64,000 nt of DNA from Bacteroidales bacterium (lineage in GTDB: Bacteria > Bacteroidota > Bacteroidia > Bacteroidales > Muribaculaceae), in NCBI GenBank assembly GCA_022009815.1, contig CP091725.1, positions 1,240,001-1,304,000 on the forward strand, given 5' to 3'. Position 1 is the first letter of the stretch. Every line of letters starts with the position of its first letter. A program made the translations under genes and the position numbers. The notes under the pieces are model-generated. The model saw nothing but the letters and a program-made list of their open reading frames with translations. It did not search any database and had not been told where the DNA came from. Shown here piece after piece: positions 1 through 14,959 of the stretch.

Positions 1-2
1 AC

Positions 3-311
3 CGCCTGGCGACGCCGCTATCCGAAAGTCAGCTTCGCGGGGTGGAGGATGCGGTGAATGCCGTCATAGGCCGGGGGCTTCCTGTGACAACCGAAGTGGT
101 GCGTCAGGAGGATGTGGCTGACCGTTTCGACCTGTCGAGACTGCCCGACGATGCCTCGGCTATGGTGCGCATTGTGCATGTGGGCGACTACGATGAATGC
201 CTGTGTGTGGGAGCGCACGTGGAAAACACATCGCAGATTGGGCATTTTCGCATATCTTCGGCGCGTTTTTCCGGCGGGGTGCAGCGCATCGTTTTCCGCC
301 TCGATGAGTGA
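3..311 (+). CDS. AlaX-like aminoacyl-tRNA editing domain protein, 5' end missing
   Basis: This is the C-terminal part of a protein that starts before the window. The visible 102 residues contain the signature of the second additional domain of alanyl/threonyl-tRNA synthetases and free AlaX editors: VRIVHVGDYD, then CLCVGAHVENTSQIG, then a short strand pattern ending RIVFRLDE. In that family the Cys and His of the CxGxHV segment bind zinc and the domain hydrolyses mischarged tRNA. The reading frame is open from base 3 and stops at 309-311. With no catalytic core visible, a stand-alone editing protein is more likely than a full synthetase, but the missing 5' part prevents a firm choice. Confidence 0.7.
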   Translation, partial: RLATPLSESQLRGVEDAVNAVIGRGLPVTTEVVRQEDVADRFDLSRLPDDASAMVRIVHVGDYDECLCVGAHVENTSQIGHFRISSARFSGGVQRIVFRLDE

Positions 312-345
312 TTTGAAAACGCTGCTCCGAAAAAAGAGAAAAAAT

Positions 346-370
346 AATCACATTTTTGTGAAATTTTTTT
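346..370 (+). terminator. weak hairpin plus T-run after the AlaX-like gene
   Basis: A short dyad (TCACA/TGTGA) is followed by a run of seven T. It lies 35 bases after the stop codon and may end transcription of the upstream gene. The stem is short, so this is tentative. The rest of 371-457 is AT-rich and holds nothing I recognise. Confidence 0.35.
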
Positions 371-457
371 GAGGGCATAATTGATTGTATTATAGTGTGA
401 TATGTGAAAATGTGTCGAAAAAAGATGTTTTATAACATAATTTTTTGTCCGAAAAAT

Positions 458-488
458 TTGGTGGGTAATAAAATTTGCTCTACCTTTG
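458..488 (+). promoter_or_regulatory. rRNA operon promoter
   Basis: TTG at 458-460 and TACCTTTG at 481-488, separated by 20 bases, match the Bacteroidetes housekeeping promoter (-33 TTG, -7 TAnnTTTG). It is the only good match upstream of the 16S gene. The region 489-680 is the transcribed rRNA leader and contains no credible gene. Confidence 0.75.
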
Positions 489-680
489 CACTCGCAATCG
501 GGAAACAAACCGACTGCAAAACGAAAGAGAACATTGAAATGATGCGATAAAGAGACAAGACGAAGGAAGAGGGCGGAAGCCCTCCGTCAAGAGAAAGAAT
601 AGCGCAGATGCCGGGACGATCCGAGGTTGTTGGTCTGGCTGTCGGAATGACAGGGAAAAATAAAAAAAACAAGATAAACA

Positions 681-2207
<1,527 letters not shown>

Positions 2208-2329
2208 TGGAGCTGACGGCCTTGAAAGACGGCAGCGGAGGATGTCCCGCAAGGGCGTCTGCGACAAGGACGAGGGGTTTCGGCCCTCGGAATTCATCTA
2301 AATAGAAGTCGATTTATCGCAACCTTATA

Positions 2330-2349
2330 GTTTTGACCTCGGTCAAAAC
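2330..2349 (+). other. perfect 9-bp hairpin directly before tRNA-Ala
   Basis: GTTTTGACC and GGTCAAAAC are perfect arms with a 2-base spacer, ending two bases before the mature tRNA. It has no T-run, so it is more likely an RNA processing structure or Box-type element than a terminator. Confidence 0.6.
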
Positions 2350-2351
2350 AT

Positions 2352-2425
2352 GGGGGATTAGCTCAGCTGGCTAGAGCACCTGCTTTGCAAGCAGGGGGTC
2401 AACGGTTCGAATCCGTTATTCTCCA
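2352..2425 (+). tRNA. tRNA-Ala (anticodon TGC)
   Basis: A 74-nt cloverleaf lies in the 16S-23S spacer. The acceptor arms GGGGGAT and ATTCTCC pair with two G-U pairs, the anticodon stem CCTGC/GCAGG encloses TTTGCAA (anticodon TGC), and the T-loop GGTTCGAATCC is canonical. CCA is not encoded. It is the only tRNA in the spacer: no tRNA-Ile is present between 2208 and 2514. Confidence 0.95.
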
Positions 2426-2514
2426 CACAAAAGATCATTGACGTATTGGAAGCAAACGAAACAGAACGAGCAAACAACTCATAAGAGTGAAAAACTCGAA
2501 GAGCGAAAAAGATA

Positions 2515-5408
<2,894 letters not shown>

Positions 5409-5560
5409 CAGAACCGCCGGCTTCCCGCAAGGGGAGTCGGGCGGGGACAAAAAAATACAGACTCGACAGTGAGTTTGCTTCCGATCAATGATTTTTAAGC
5501 ACAACGTCCGAGGGACGCCGCGGAGGCGGCGCAAGAGTCCCGGAGACGTATAAAGAAAAA

Positions 5561-5673
5561 GTAAGGCGGTCATAGCGCGGGGGTTCCACCCCTCCCCATT
5601 CCGAACAGGGAAGTTAAGCCCCGCCACGCCGATGGTACTGGTAACCCGGGAGAGTAGGTAGCCGCCCCCTTAC
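5561..5673 (+). rRNA. rrf: 5S ribosomal RNA
   Basis: About 112 nt with the typical CCGAACAGGGAAGTTAAGCCC core. Terminal arms GTAAGGCGG and CCGCC...CTTAC pair, fixing the ends within a base or two. It completes the 16S-tRNA-23S-5S order. Confidence 0.93.
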
Positions 5674-5674
5674 G

Positions 5675-5706
5675 AAGCGCCCCTTGGAGCAATCCGAGGG
5701 GCGCTT
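5675..5706 (+). terminator. rRNA operon terminator
   Basis: Perfect 13-bp arms AAGCGCCCCTTGG and CCGAGGGGCGCTT followed by TTCTTTGT, directly after the 5S gene. Confidence 0.9.
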
Positions 5707-5730
5707 TCTTTGTAACCATACGCGAACCTC

Positions 5731-5812
5731 TCTACAACCGCTCTTCGGCGGTAGTTGCGTGCGCCGCCGGTGTCACGGGGTAGGCGAGCCAACCCCGTGC
5801 TAACATATTAAA
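5731..5812 (+). repeat. structured repeat, copy A (left part, split by the IS)
   Basis: Starts CTACAACCGC, forms a small hairpin (ACCGC/GCGGT), then a longer one with arms CACGGGGT and ACCCCGTG, then CTAACATATTAAA. The same order occurs at 7882-7980, and part of it at 53764-53834. The rest of copy A continues at 7458 after the inserted IS. Confidence 0.8.
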
Positions 5813-7314
5813 CTATAAAATCCCTTGTTCGGGCGTAATATCAAGGCCGGCGGCTTCGACAAGTTGCCGGTCTTTCTTCATTACCTCAGCCGGAATCCAT
5901 TTACGCTCAACCCTGACGGTGCGCACGCGGCTCAGGCTACGTACCATGTCCATCGGGGCATAACGATTGCTTAGTTCCGCTTTTTTGAGACGTTCGCTCA
6001 AGTCGTAGTACCACTGCAATGCAATCATGCAGATGAAAGTCCATGCCTCAAGCGATTTTTCGTCTTGCATATAAGAATGGTCGGCCTCGATGACATTTTT
6101 AAATGCATCAATAGCCTGCTCTACATCGCCACGAGTCTTATAGTCGAGGTAAACATGTTCGGCATCTTTCCCCGATGTAGACATTAGAGCTAATGTGCCG
6201 AACTGCAGTGACTTCACCTTGTATCCGTCCATTGTGTACTCTTCCATTTCGGGGTCGAAAACGCGTCGCATGTAGTCTTCCGACTCATCGCTGCGGTGTG
6301 CCTCGTCAAGGTAGAGAAACACTTCATGACCATCAATCTCAAAGCGCTTCCACCATATCGGCTTTTTGTGATAGAGGAATGCTACATCAGCTCCGTCGTT
6401 GGTCCGCGAGGCGAATATGTTATAATCCAGACCTTTGGTAGAGCGCTTTAGCGCCATAGTGAACTTTATCCCCAATTTGTCAAGTTGCGCTATGTTTGAA
6501 GCCGATTGAAATCCTTTATCGATAATGGCAACACCATCGCGTATGCCCGAATCGGCGAGGCACACCTTAAATGCGCTGACATCCTTTATGCTGCCTGGCA
6601 TCAAACGATAATATACGGGCAGATGCTTGGCGCAGTTGAAAATCCACATTATATTTACCGCAGTGTCGAACGTGCCGCGTTTTGTTTTTGTCAGTTGCGG
6701 ATAATCCATGCAACGTGATGCCGAGAGCTGATCGGTGCCGTCAAAGATGATATTATCCAAAGGATCAATATAGCTGCGCATATACTCAGTTATTTTTATC
6801 ACGCTTTGTGCCCAAATCACGAAGAAATCCCGATAGCGCATTGGCCGACAAGCCCCTATTGCCAATCTTGTGCGACAGATAACTATCGGCAAAGTCTCCT
6901 GCAACGCGACGCATCGGCGACTGAAAAACGCAACCTGCAGTACACCAACGCAATAATCCGTGACCAATCCTCATGGAACACTTGCTTTAGTCGGTCAATA
7001 CAGTCGCTCTGCTCCGTCAGAATGTAGTCTGAGAGACCGAATTCCTTTACTTCTCCTATTTTTGGCTCAGCAATCACAGTCGACTTCCCTCCTTTAAGTT
7101 CCGCAATCTCACGTTCCATTATTCGCTTGCGCGACTCCTTAAAGCCTCCATCCTCAGTTATAGAGCCAAGATATTTGCCTGTAATCTTGCGGGCGCGCTT
7201 TTTCTCCTTGTCATACACGCTTGAACACTCATACAACTTGTAGAGCGAATCGTTTACACGACGAAGTTCAGTTCCGGGGCGACGGAATTTTACTGCCCAA
7301 TCAGGATGTGCCAT
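5813..7314 (-). pseudogene. IS1634-family transposase, two frameshifts
   Basis: Reading from ATG at 7314, three consecutive frames join into one protein of about 499 residues, a normal length for an IS1634/IS4-type DDE transposase. The first shift is near 6922 in a T5 run and the second near 6800 in an A5 run; each fits one extra base. The C-terminal part contains IIFDGTDQL, DKGFQS and a late YxxRxxVEQAID-like motif (DYKTRGDVEQAIDAFK), which match the DDE core and the E-containing motif of the family. The stop codon TAG is made by the last three bases of the terminal inverted repeat. The shifts are +1, unlike the usual -1 programmed shift of insertion sequences, so they look like damage or sequence error. 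Confidence 0.85.
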
Positions 7315-7457
7315 ACTCTTTTATATTACGCTAAGACGTAATACAAAGATACAACATTGTTTTGATTCTGCCAAACTTTTTTGCTTGAAAATCAAGCATC
7401 GAGGCGAAAAAATCGCCCCGATGCCATAATATTACGCCAATTTAAGGGATTTTATAG
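5813..7457 (-). mobile_element. IS1634-type insertion sequence with 6-bp target duplication
   Basis: The element is bounded by perfect 14-bp terminal inverted repeats, CTATAAAATCCCTT (5813-5826) and AAGGGATTTTATAG (7444-7457). It is flanked by the direct repeat ATTAAA (5807-5812 and 7458-7463). Removing the element rebuilds a repeat identical in order to copy B at 7953. It holds one transposase gene on the minus strand. Confidence 0.9.
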
Positions 7458-7590
7458 ATTAAACCGCACTTCGGCGGTTTTTGCGATGCACCGCGCCGTT
7501 GTCGCATACCAATGGAGAATGGTTTTTTTGATGCACCGCACGTTGTCGCATACCGATGGATGGTGGTTTTATCAATGGGGGATGGCAATC
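7458..7590 (+). repeat. structured repeat, copy A (right part) with two GATGCACCGC units
   Basis: After the IS the repeat resumes with AAACCGC-ACTTC-GGCGGTTTTT, a terminator-like hairpin. Two units related to GATGCACCGC...CGCATACC follow at 7483-7515 and 7530-7560, then TGGTTTTATCAATGGGGGATG. Block 7953-8095 repeats the same order. Confidence 0.75.
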
Positions 7591-7607
7591 CGATGGCGAA
7601 GGCAACC

Positions 7608-7703
7608 GCCGAAGGACGGTTGTATAATCATAGCCCCAGGTTGGCTTGCCTACCTGGGGGCAGAGCCGAGAGAATTAATCTACCGCCGAAGAGCGGTTGT
7701 ATA
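7608..7703 (-). repeat. diverged inverted copy of the structured repeat (copy D)
   Basis: Read on the minus strand it has the same three-part order: ACCGCTCTTCGGCGGT hairpin, a middle hairpin, and a final ACCGTCCTTCGGCGGT hairpin. The middle arms are CCCAGGT/ACCTGGG instead of CACGGGGT/ACCCCGTG while the loop AGGCAAGCC is kept. The arms have changed but still pair. Confidence 0.65.
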
Positions 7704-7881
7704 AATCAAGGGAAATATTTTAGCAAGTTGAGTCAGCCGTCCCGCCATAGGTAGTGGCGTACCTCCGGCACGCGAGATGGGAAGGATGCGCAGAATCCCG
7801 GCACGCATCCGCTTCGCTCCGTGTACCGGGTTACGGAAAAGTGCCGTCGCTCCGCGACGATGCCGATGTGGCGATGGCATT

Positions 7882-8095
7882 TCTACAACCGTTCTTCGGC
7901 GGTAGTTGCGTGTGCCGCCGGTGTCACGGGGTAGGCAAGCCAACCCCGTGCTAACATATTAAACCGCACTTCGGCGGTTTTTGCGATGCACCGCACGTTG
8001 GCGCATGCCGATGGATGGCGGTTTTTTTTGCGATGCACTGCGCCGTTGGCGCATACCAAAGGGAAATGGGAATGGTTTTATCAATGGGGGATGTC
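7882..8095 (+). repeat. structured repeat, copy B (complete)
   Basis: It holds the ACCGTTCTTCGGCGGT hairpin, the CACGGGGT/ACCCCGTG hairpin, CTAACATATTAAA, the CCGC-ACTTC-GGCGG-TTTTT hairpin, and two GATGCAC units at 7983-8014 and 8030-8062. It then has the shared TGGTTTTATCAATGGGGGATG tail at 8072. Between copies, 7704-7881 has further GC-rich dyads and no credible gene. Confidence 0.75.
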
Positions 8096-8229
8096 GATGG
8101 TTGGCAGGAGGTTTTTATGCAGAATTATTCTTGTGGGGATTGTTTTGAAGTTATGGCTTTCCGTTATTTTTTCTATGATTTATCTTTCAATTGAATGTTT
8201 TTATGAAAAAATGTCGGAAAAATTAGTGT

Positions 8230-8254
8230 TTTGCTGTTAAATTGTATATATTTG
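8230..8254 (+). promoter_or_regulatory. promoter of the secreted surface-protein gene
   Basis: TATATTTG at 8247-8254 matches the Bacteroidetes -7 element, 44 bases before the ATG. The upstream TTTG at 8230 is closer than usual (13 bases), so the -33 element is uncertain. Confidence 0.5.
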
Positions 8255-8297
8255 CAATGAAAATAAAAGGACAAAACACTAAATCAAATATATTTTT

Positions 8298-11200
8298 ATG
8301 AGAAAGTTTACATTATTATTCACAATGTTGGCGTTGTCTATGGGCTTTTCCATGGCACGGGCGGATGTTGTGAGTCCCTACACTTACAATTTTGAGGGGC
8401 TTTCTACATCGTCGACCGATTTTGCGCCAGCAGGTTGGGGTCATGTAGTGGAAGGCTATGACGGTTATGGCGACTTCTATTATGTCGATTACCAACTTAA
8501 GGAGTCAGGCGGATATGGCGACAACGGCGCCTATCTGTACATTGGGTCACAAACCATTGGTGACGGATCCTGGGATCAAGGAACAGTCGCCGATATGCTT
8601 GTCACGCCACCGATTACCGGCGATGCGAGCATCTATGTGAAAGAACAAGTCGAGCGGTACGATAACGTTCTACACTTGTTCTTACAATGCGTCGACAAAG
8701 AAATATTCCAAGGGCTCAAAGTATGACGTTACGGTGCCGGAATTGAGCGAGACGGAATGGACCAAGGTGGATATTCCTGGTGTCGCCGCCGACACGCGTA
8801 TCGGCATTTGTGGCGACGACGTGAGTATCGATGAGTTTGCGGCAGCGAGTGCCGTCATCGAGTTGCGCAAGGAATTGCAGGTGTCTTTGGTCAAATTGTT
8901 GTCGGGCGCGACCGCCGATGCCGATGCCGACGGCAATATTACGCTGAAGATGAATGTAAAGGTTAAAAACAACGGCGATATTGCGTTTAATCCAGGTGAT
9001 GAAAACTACTCGTTGAGCATCATGCGTAAGAATACCGGCAGTGCAGCCGATACGGAAGTATATACGCAGCCTATAGCGGTGGCTCTTCAGCCAGGCGAAA
9101 CGTCAGACTTTATCGAGCTCAACGCCGTCATCCCTGTGACAGAAAGCGTACGTTCACGTTTCGACGTAAGGGAAAACATCACGGGGTCGAGCAGCTACGG
9201 CGGCTGGGTGGATATTTATGCCTATAAGCCTGACTTCTCGGTGACAACGACAAGTTTCGACGTCATCAGCAACGGCACGCTGCAGGATTTCGGCATCAGC
9301 CAGTCCAGCGTGGATAAAGAATACAACATCCGCAACACCAAAGGTGCCGCGCCTCTTACCATCAACAGCATCACCGTGCCGGAAGGCTTTACCTATTCGA
9401 TCATGGATGAAGATGTGGCAGAGACGCTTACTACACCGTTTGTAGTGAGGGCTCACGAAATTGTTGCTGACCGTAACGATGGACGCCTCGGTTTTGGGCA
9501 GCCGCAGCGGTGATATTGTGGTCACTCCAGCCGACGGACAAGGCACGGCAATCACGCTGCCGGTCAGCGGTACGATTGTCGACCCGTCGAAACTTTATGT
9601 TACGTTTGCCGACGGTAAATTCCCGGCAGGCACTTACGTAGAAGGTAATTCGTGGACAGTTGACAAATACACCAACGGAGACGGCAACTACAGCGCCGTC
9701 AACAGCAGCGTCACTCCGATGACCAAGTTTGTACTTCCAAAGATTCGTCTTGGAGAAGGAGAGTCTTTGACATTCACTGCGGCTAAGCGTGGCAGCAGTT
9801 CCAAATTGAACGTATACTATTCTGCCGACCGTGTCAACTGGACGTTGGCGCAGTCCATCAGCGAAGATGCCAGCGATGAAGCAAACAAATTCTCGGCAGA
9901 CAAATACGGCTCATCGTATTCGTATATCGACGTGTTCAAGTATAAATCGTTCACGCCAGCCATCCCTGCAGGAGACTGGTATGTGGCATTCGAGGCGGGT
10001 TATTCCCGTATAGGCTCAATCGTCGGCGGCACTGTGCTTGCCATTCCCGAGCACGAGTTGCTTGTCAGCAGCGTTGTGATGCCTGAGGAAGGCGTTGTCA
10101 ACCACGCCTACACCGCATCAGCCACAATCGCCAATGTCGGTACAGCCGACATAGCCGAAGGCGAGCTCACAGCCAAACTTTATTTCGGAGAGACAGCGAT
10201 GCAGACGCAGGCACTGCCGGCGTTGGCTTCAGGCGCATCCACATCGGTATCGTTCAACGTACCGCTTCGCGAGGCAGGCACATTCGCCACAAAGATTGCC
10301 GTTGAAGGCACAGCGACCGCAGAGGTATCCGCCAGCCTTGTCGTGGCTCAGGAAATACCGAGCGGAAGCAAGCAGGTGGGCACAGTGACTACAACCGGTA
10401 CCTATGTGCCGGCACGATTGAACTACAAAAACTCAGACTCTGAGATTATCTACACGCAGGATGTGATTGGATTGGCAGATGGCACAGCCATCAAGGGGCT
10501 TACGTTCAAGGGCTACAAATCGGCAAAAGAATTGCCGTTGTCGCTTGAAGTGTGGATGGAGAACACCACCGACGGTGCACCCGATGCCTCCGCACCTCAC
10601 TCAACCGAGGGAATGACAAAGGTGTACAGCAATCCTAACATTGTTCTCGGCTCAATCGGTGACAGCAAAAACCATATGCCGATATTCGACCTTGATTTCT
10701 CATCGACACCATTTGTCTACACCGGCGGCAACCTGCGCATTATAGTGCAGTCACGCAGTACGACATATATCGCCACAAACTTTGAAGTAGACGGAAACAG
10801 GAAGAATATGGCAATCTACCGCAGCAGCGACAGCCCGTTGGATGAAGAAGACGAATACAGAACGGCAGATCTTCCAGTGGTCTATCTGCATATCGACAAG
10901 GAAGCAACCTCCCTTAGCGGAACGGTTACAGCCAACGGCGCTCCAGTTGCCGACGCGGAAGTGAAGATTGCTTCGGGCATTGTTGAATATTCGGGAACAA
11001 CCGACGCGGATGGAAAATACACATTCCCTGTTTATCAAGACAATTTGGAGTATACAATGACCGTCACCAAGGACGGCTACTTTGAAAAGACAGAGACTGT
11101 GGCTTTCAACGGAGAGTCGATTGTCAAGGATGTGGCACTTGAAAGTGCCGAAGGCTTCAAAATATTATCGTTCAACATCCCGGAAACCGGTGAGGTCAAC

Positions 11201-12977
11201 ACAGCCTATACCGCCACTGTCAAGCTGCTCAATGGAATTGCCAAAGAGGCAGGCTCATACACCGCCCATTTGTTTGTCAATGATGGAATCTTGGCAGGGG
11301 CAGAGGCTGTGGCAATTGGCAAACGCCGAACAGGAATTCACGTTCTCATATATGCCTCGCGAGGCAGGCACAGTGAGCGTGTACGCAAAATTCACTTACG
11401 CCAGCGGTTACGTACAGACGGAAGCCGTCAATGTGACAATTGCAGAAGAGAAGGCGGATGCTGAAGTAATTGTAGGAGAAGCCAACAGCACCGACAGGGC
11501 AGGAGCGATAACTCCATTTAATAAAAATTCAAGGACAGAAATCATCTATCCTAAGTCGCTCATCAACTTGCCGGCAGGCACAAAGCTGGACGCAATCCGT
11601 TTCTATGGCTCTCATTATGCCAAGGACTTTAAGATTACGCTCAACGCATGGGTAGGCAACGTGGCTGAAGGCACCGCGCTTCAGGGCTTCGGTGTCGACG
11701 GTTTGACACAGGTTGCAACCGACCAGATTATAGATATGAACAAAACCATCGAAGATACAGCAATGGAACCTATTGTTGAACTCACATTCCCCGACGGCTT
11801 TGTTTACGATGGCGGCGATGTGCGTCTGTATCTTGACGCTACGGCAACCGATTGGGTGAGCGCTAAATTTGAAGTGGACAAGAACGTAAGCGGACAGGCT
11901 CAGCAGGCAGCCTCCGACAGCGAATTGACCGATTCGTCGCGGAAGTCAAATATCAGCCTTCCTGTGGCTCACTTCGTTGTCAGCCCGTACAAGACGCTGA
12001 GCGGTGCGGTTAAGAACGAGAAGGGCGAGGCTGTGGCAAGCGCATATATCATTCTTGCAAGCGCTGACGGCGTGGAATACTACAGCGAGACCGACGCCGA
12101 GGGAGCATTCTCGATGAATGTCATCAAATACGACAAGGAGTATACATTGACAGTAAGCCATCCGTCTTACGACGCTTATACTCATCCTGAAACCATCTCA
12201 CTCGCCGACGGCGATGTCAGCGGTCTGGCTATCACGCTGACCAAGACTTACACGTTCAGCGGTGTTGTGACCGACGCTGAGACCCACGCTCCTATCGCAG
12301 GCGTTGAAATTTATGTAAGCAATCCTGAGAGCGGCGCTGACGTGATGACCGGCACAACCGACGAAAACGGAGCGTTCGACATCAAGTTCAAGCAGCTTGG
12401 CACATACGACATCCTGTTCAAGGCAACGGGCTACGACATGGTTTCTTATGAAGGCACTCAGTTTGATGGCGACATGGTCGGCACAGCGGTTGAAATGCAG
12501 CAGACGGTACGCACATTCAGCGGAACAGTTACCGACGCCGAGTCGCATGCAGCAATCGCCGGCGCGTCAGTGGCACTCTACAAGGGTGAAGACAAGGTTG
12601 CCGAGGCAACAACCGGTGCAGACGGCAGCTTCGAAATCAAGGTTAAGGATCAGGCAGTCTTCAGCCTCGTTGTCAAAGCAGAAGGCTATGAAGACTTCAC
12701 ATTCGACACTATCGACCTCACAGAGGGCGACATGACCGGCACTCCGATTGAGATGGCAAAAGACAACTCAGGCGTAGGAATGCTCACAGCCGACGGACTC
12801 CGTGTCTATGGCACAGTTGGTGCAGTGGTTGTTGAGAGTGCGTCAGAAGCCACCGTACGCGTCTACAACGCCGCCGGCTCACTCGTGCGCCGTGCCGACG
12901 TGGCAGGCAAGACCCGCATCGAGGGCTTGCAGCGCGGTGTCTACATCGTAAACGGTGTAAAGGTGATTGTGAAATAA
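8298..12977 (+). CDS. very long secreted surface protein with anchor-J-like and carboxypeptidase-regulatory-like domains (three frameshifts)
   Basis: Three successive frames join into one protein of about 1,558 residues. It starts with a clear signal peptide (MRKFTLLFTMLALSMGFSMA). A choice-of-anchor-J-like region follows (YTYNFEG...FAPAGWGH), then CARDB-like segments around 10050-10350 and 11160-11440. Repeated carboxypeptidase-regulatory-like beta domains of the form SGTVTDAESHAAIAGASV come from about 10900 on, several in tandem between 11990 and 12740. The end (VYNAAGSLVRRADVAGK...GVYIVNGVKVIVK) resembles a type IX secretion sorting tail. Shifts lie near 8690, 9463 and 11322, each fitting one extra base. 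Function is probably adhesion or glycan/protein binding at the cell surface; no catalytic motif is visible. Confidence 0.75.
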
Positions 12978-13000
12978 CAGTCATTTCCCCCATAAATAGA

Positions 13001-13032
13001 AACATCCCGGTTGCGGCTGCAATCGGGATGTT
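13001..13032. terminator. bidirectional terminator
   Basis: Arms AACATCCCGGTTGC and GCAATCGGGATGTT (one mismatch) have T-rich sequence on both outer sides. It serves the surface-protein gene on the plus strand and the Dxs-like gene on the minus strand. Confidence 0.85.
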
Positions 13033-13078
13033 TTTTGTCTTTGCCTGGCAAAGACCAATTGAGATTAGATGATGATTG

Positions 13079-14838
13079 TCAATTCAGAATTTCAAGGATG
13101 TCGGCGGTGATTTGGTCAGGAGTCAGACGGTTTGCCGCATACTCCTCGCCGACGTTGTATCGGTCGATGAACTCTTTGCGAACGCCGCGGCACATCACGC
13201 GCATCTCCGACTCGCCATAATAGCGGGCTATCTTTTCCCCGTATCCACCGTCGAGCGCACCGTCTTCAAGCGTCACCACCAGGCTGTGGTTGTCGCGGAG
13301 ACCTTCAAGACGCTCCGTGTCGAGACCTGTGAGGAATCGAGGGTTGACAACAGTCGCATCGATGCCGCTTTGCTTCAGCTGTTCAGCCACAGTCTCGGCA
13401 AGAGCAAAGAAATTGCCCACACCGATGATTGCCACACCGCTGCCGCAGTGAGCCATCTCAAAACGGTTCATCTCCGGCTCATAGTCGGTAGGGAAGTCAA
13501 CGCTGCGCGACCCAGCCACGCCAGTGGCAGGCACACGTATAGCCACCGGATGCTCAGTCTGCTGGATGCTCCAGTCGAGCATTGCCAGATATTCCTCGCG
13601 GCATGTAGGCGCAAGGTAGACCATATTCGGGATGTTTGAAATCAGCGGGATGTCGAACAGGCAGAGGTGTGTCACGTCGTTCATCGCGCCGAGGCTGCCC
13701 CAAAACACGAGAATCGTGGCAGGATTATTGTTGATGCAGAGATCCTGCGACAACTGGTCGTAGGCACGCTGAATGAACGTGCTGTAGACCCCGAACACCG
13801 GTTTCGCCCCGCCTTTTGCAAGCGCCGAAGCCATAGCCACAGCCTGCTCCTCCGCGATTCCCATGTCGATAAACTGCTTTCCAGCGCGCTCGCGCCGGTC
13901 CTTAGTGAAACCGAACACCGCCGGAGTGCCGGCCGTTATGCCCACCACCGTCCGGTCTGCCTTCATCAGCGACAGCAGATGCTCCGCAGTCAGCGTGTCA
14001 TAGCCCTTGTCGCCAGCCGGCTTTTTCAGTTCTCCGGTAGGGATGTCGAACGGCATGCTCCAATGGAAACGTTCCTTCTGACACTCGGCAAACCGATAAC
14101 CTTTGCCTTTAAGCGTGTTTATGTGGAGCACGATGGGATGGTCGATGTCGCGCACACGACGGAAAGCCTCGATCATCGCCTCGATGTCGTTGCCGTCAGC
14201 CACATAGAGATAGTCGAAGCCCATAGCCTTGAAGAAGTTGCAAGGCGCCTCACCGTTGGTTTCGCGCAGCAGTTGCAGGTTGCGGTAAAGTCCGCCGTGG
14301 TTTTCGGCAATCGACATCTGGTTGTCGTTGACCACCACAATCATATTTGAGCCAAGCTCGGCAGCCACGTCAAGACCCTCAAACGCCTCACCGCCGCTTA
14401 GCGAGCCGTCGCCGATCACCGCCACCACATTAAACCGCTCGCCGCGCAGGTCGCGCGCCTTCGCCAGTCCCGAAGCAAGGCTTACAGAAGTCGATGTGTG
14501 TCCGATAACAAAATGGTCGTGCTCGCTTTCAGAAGGCTCTGTGTAGCCCGACACCTCGTCGTAGCAATCCGGGTTTGTAAATGCCTCTTTGCGTCCGGTG
14601 AGCATCTTGTGAGCGTAGCTTTGGTGAGACACGTCGAACACGAATTTGTCCACCGGCGAGTTCATCACATAATGCATAGCCACCGTGGCCTCCACCATGC
14701 CGAGGTTAGGGCCCACGTGCCCGCCATGCACGCTGAGTTTCTGAATCAGCGCCTCGCGCATCTCAGCACATAGAGAAGTCAGTTCGCCGACAGACAGCTT
14801 CTTCACGTCGGCAGGAGAATTGATGTTTCGAGATACAT
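13079..14838 (-). CDS. 1-deoxy-D-xylulose-5-phosphate synthase-family protein (Dxs paralogue)
   Basis: About 586 residues when the N-terminus is read from ATG at 14838 with one missing A restored near 14826; the rest is open from 14806. Thiamine-diphosphate enzyme motifs are present: GGHVGPNLG near the start, GDGSLSGGEAFEG followed by NDNQMSI (the ThDP/Mg2+ loop), HINTLKGKGY, and the transketolase-domain FIDMGIAEEQAV with YSTFIQRAYDQ. These match Dxs, which joins pyruvate and glyceraldehyde 3-phosphate in isoprenoid and thiamine/pyridoxal precursor synthesis. It is shorter than canonical Dxs (about 620-640), so it may be the second, divergent copy often found in Bacteroidales. Substrate is therefore uncertain. 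It has its own promoter. Confidence 0.8.
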
Positions 14839-14870
14839 TTTATAGTTGTTTTTATTGATTTACCACGATG

Positions 14871-14903
14871 CAAAGTTACATCATCATTGGCAAACAACAA
14901 TAA
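14871..14903 (-). promoter_or_regulatory. promoter of the Dxs-like gene
   Basis: On the minus strand TAACTTTG (14871-14878) is preceded by TTG about 19 bases upstream, with the start codon 33 bases downstream. Confidence 0.65.
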
Positions 14904-14959
14904 ACAATCTTACTTCAATGACAACCCGAAATACAGAGTTTTTTCCCAGCAAAGGGAAA

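Noticed and set aside
6780..6930. Programmed frameshifting in the IS1634-type transposase
   Set aside because: Two +1 changes in T5 and A5 runs do not fit the usual -1 A6G-type signals of insertion sequences.
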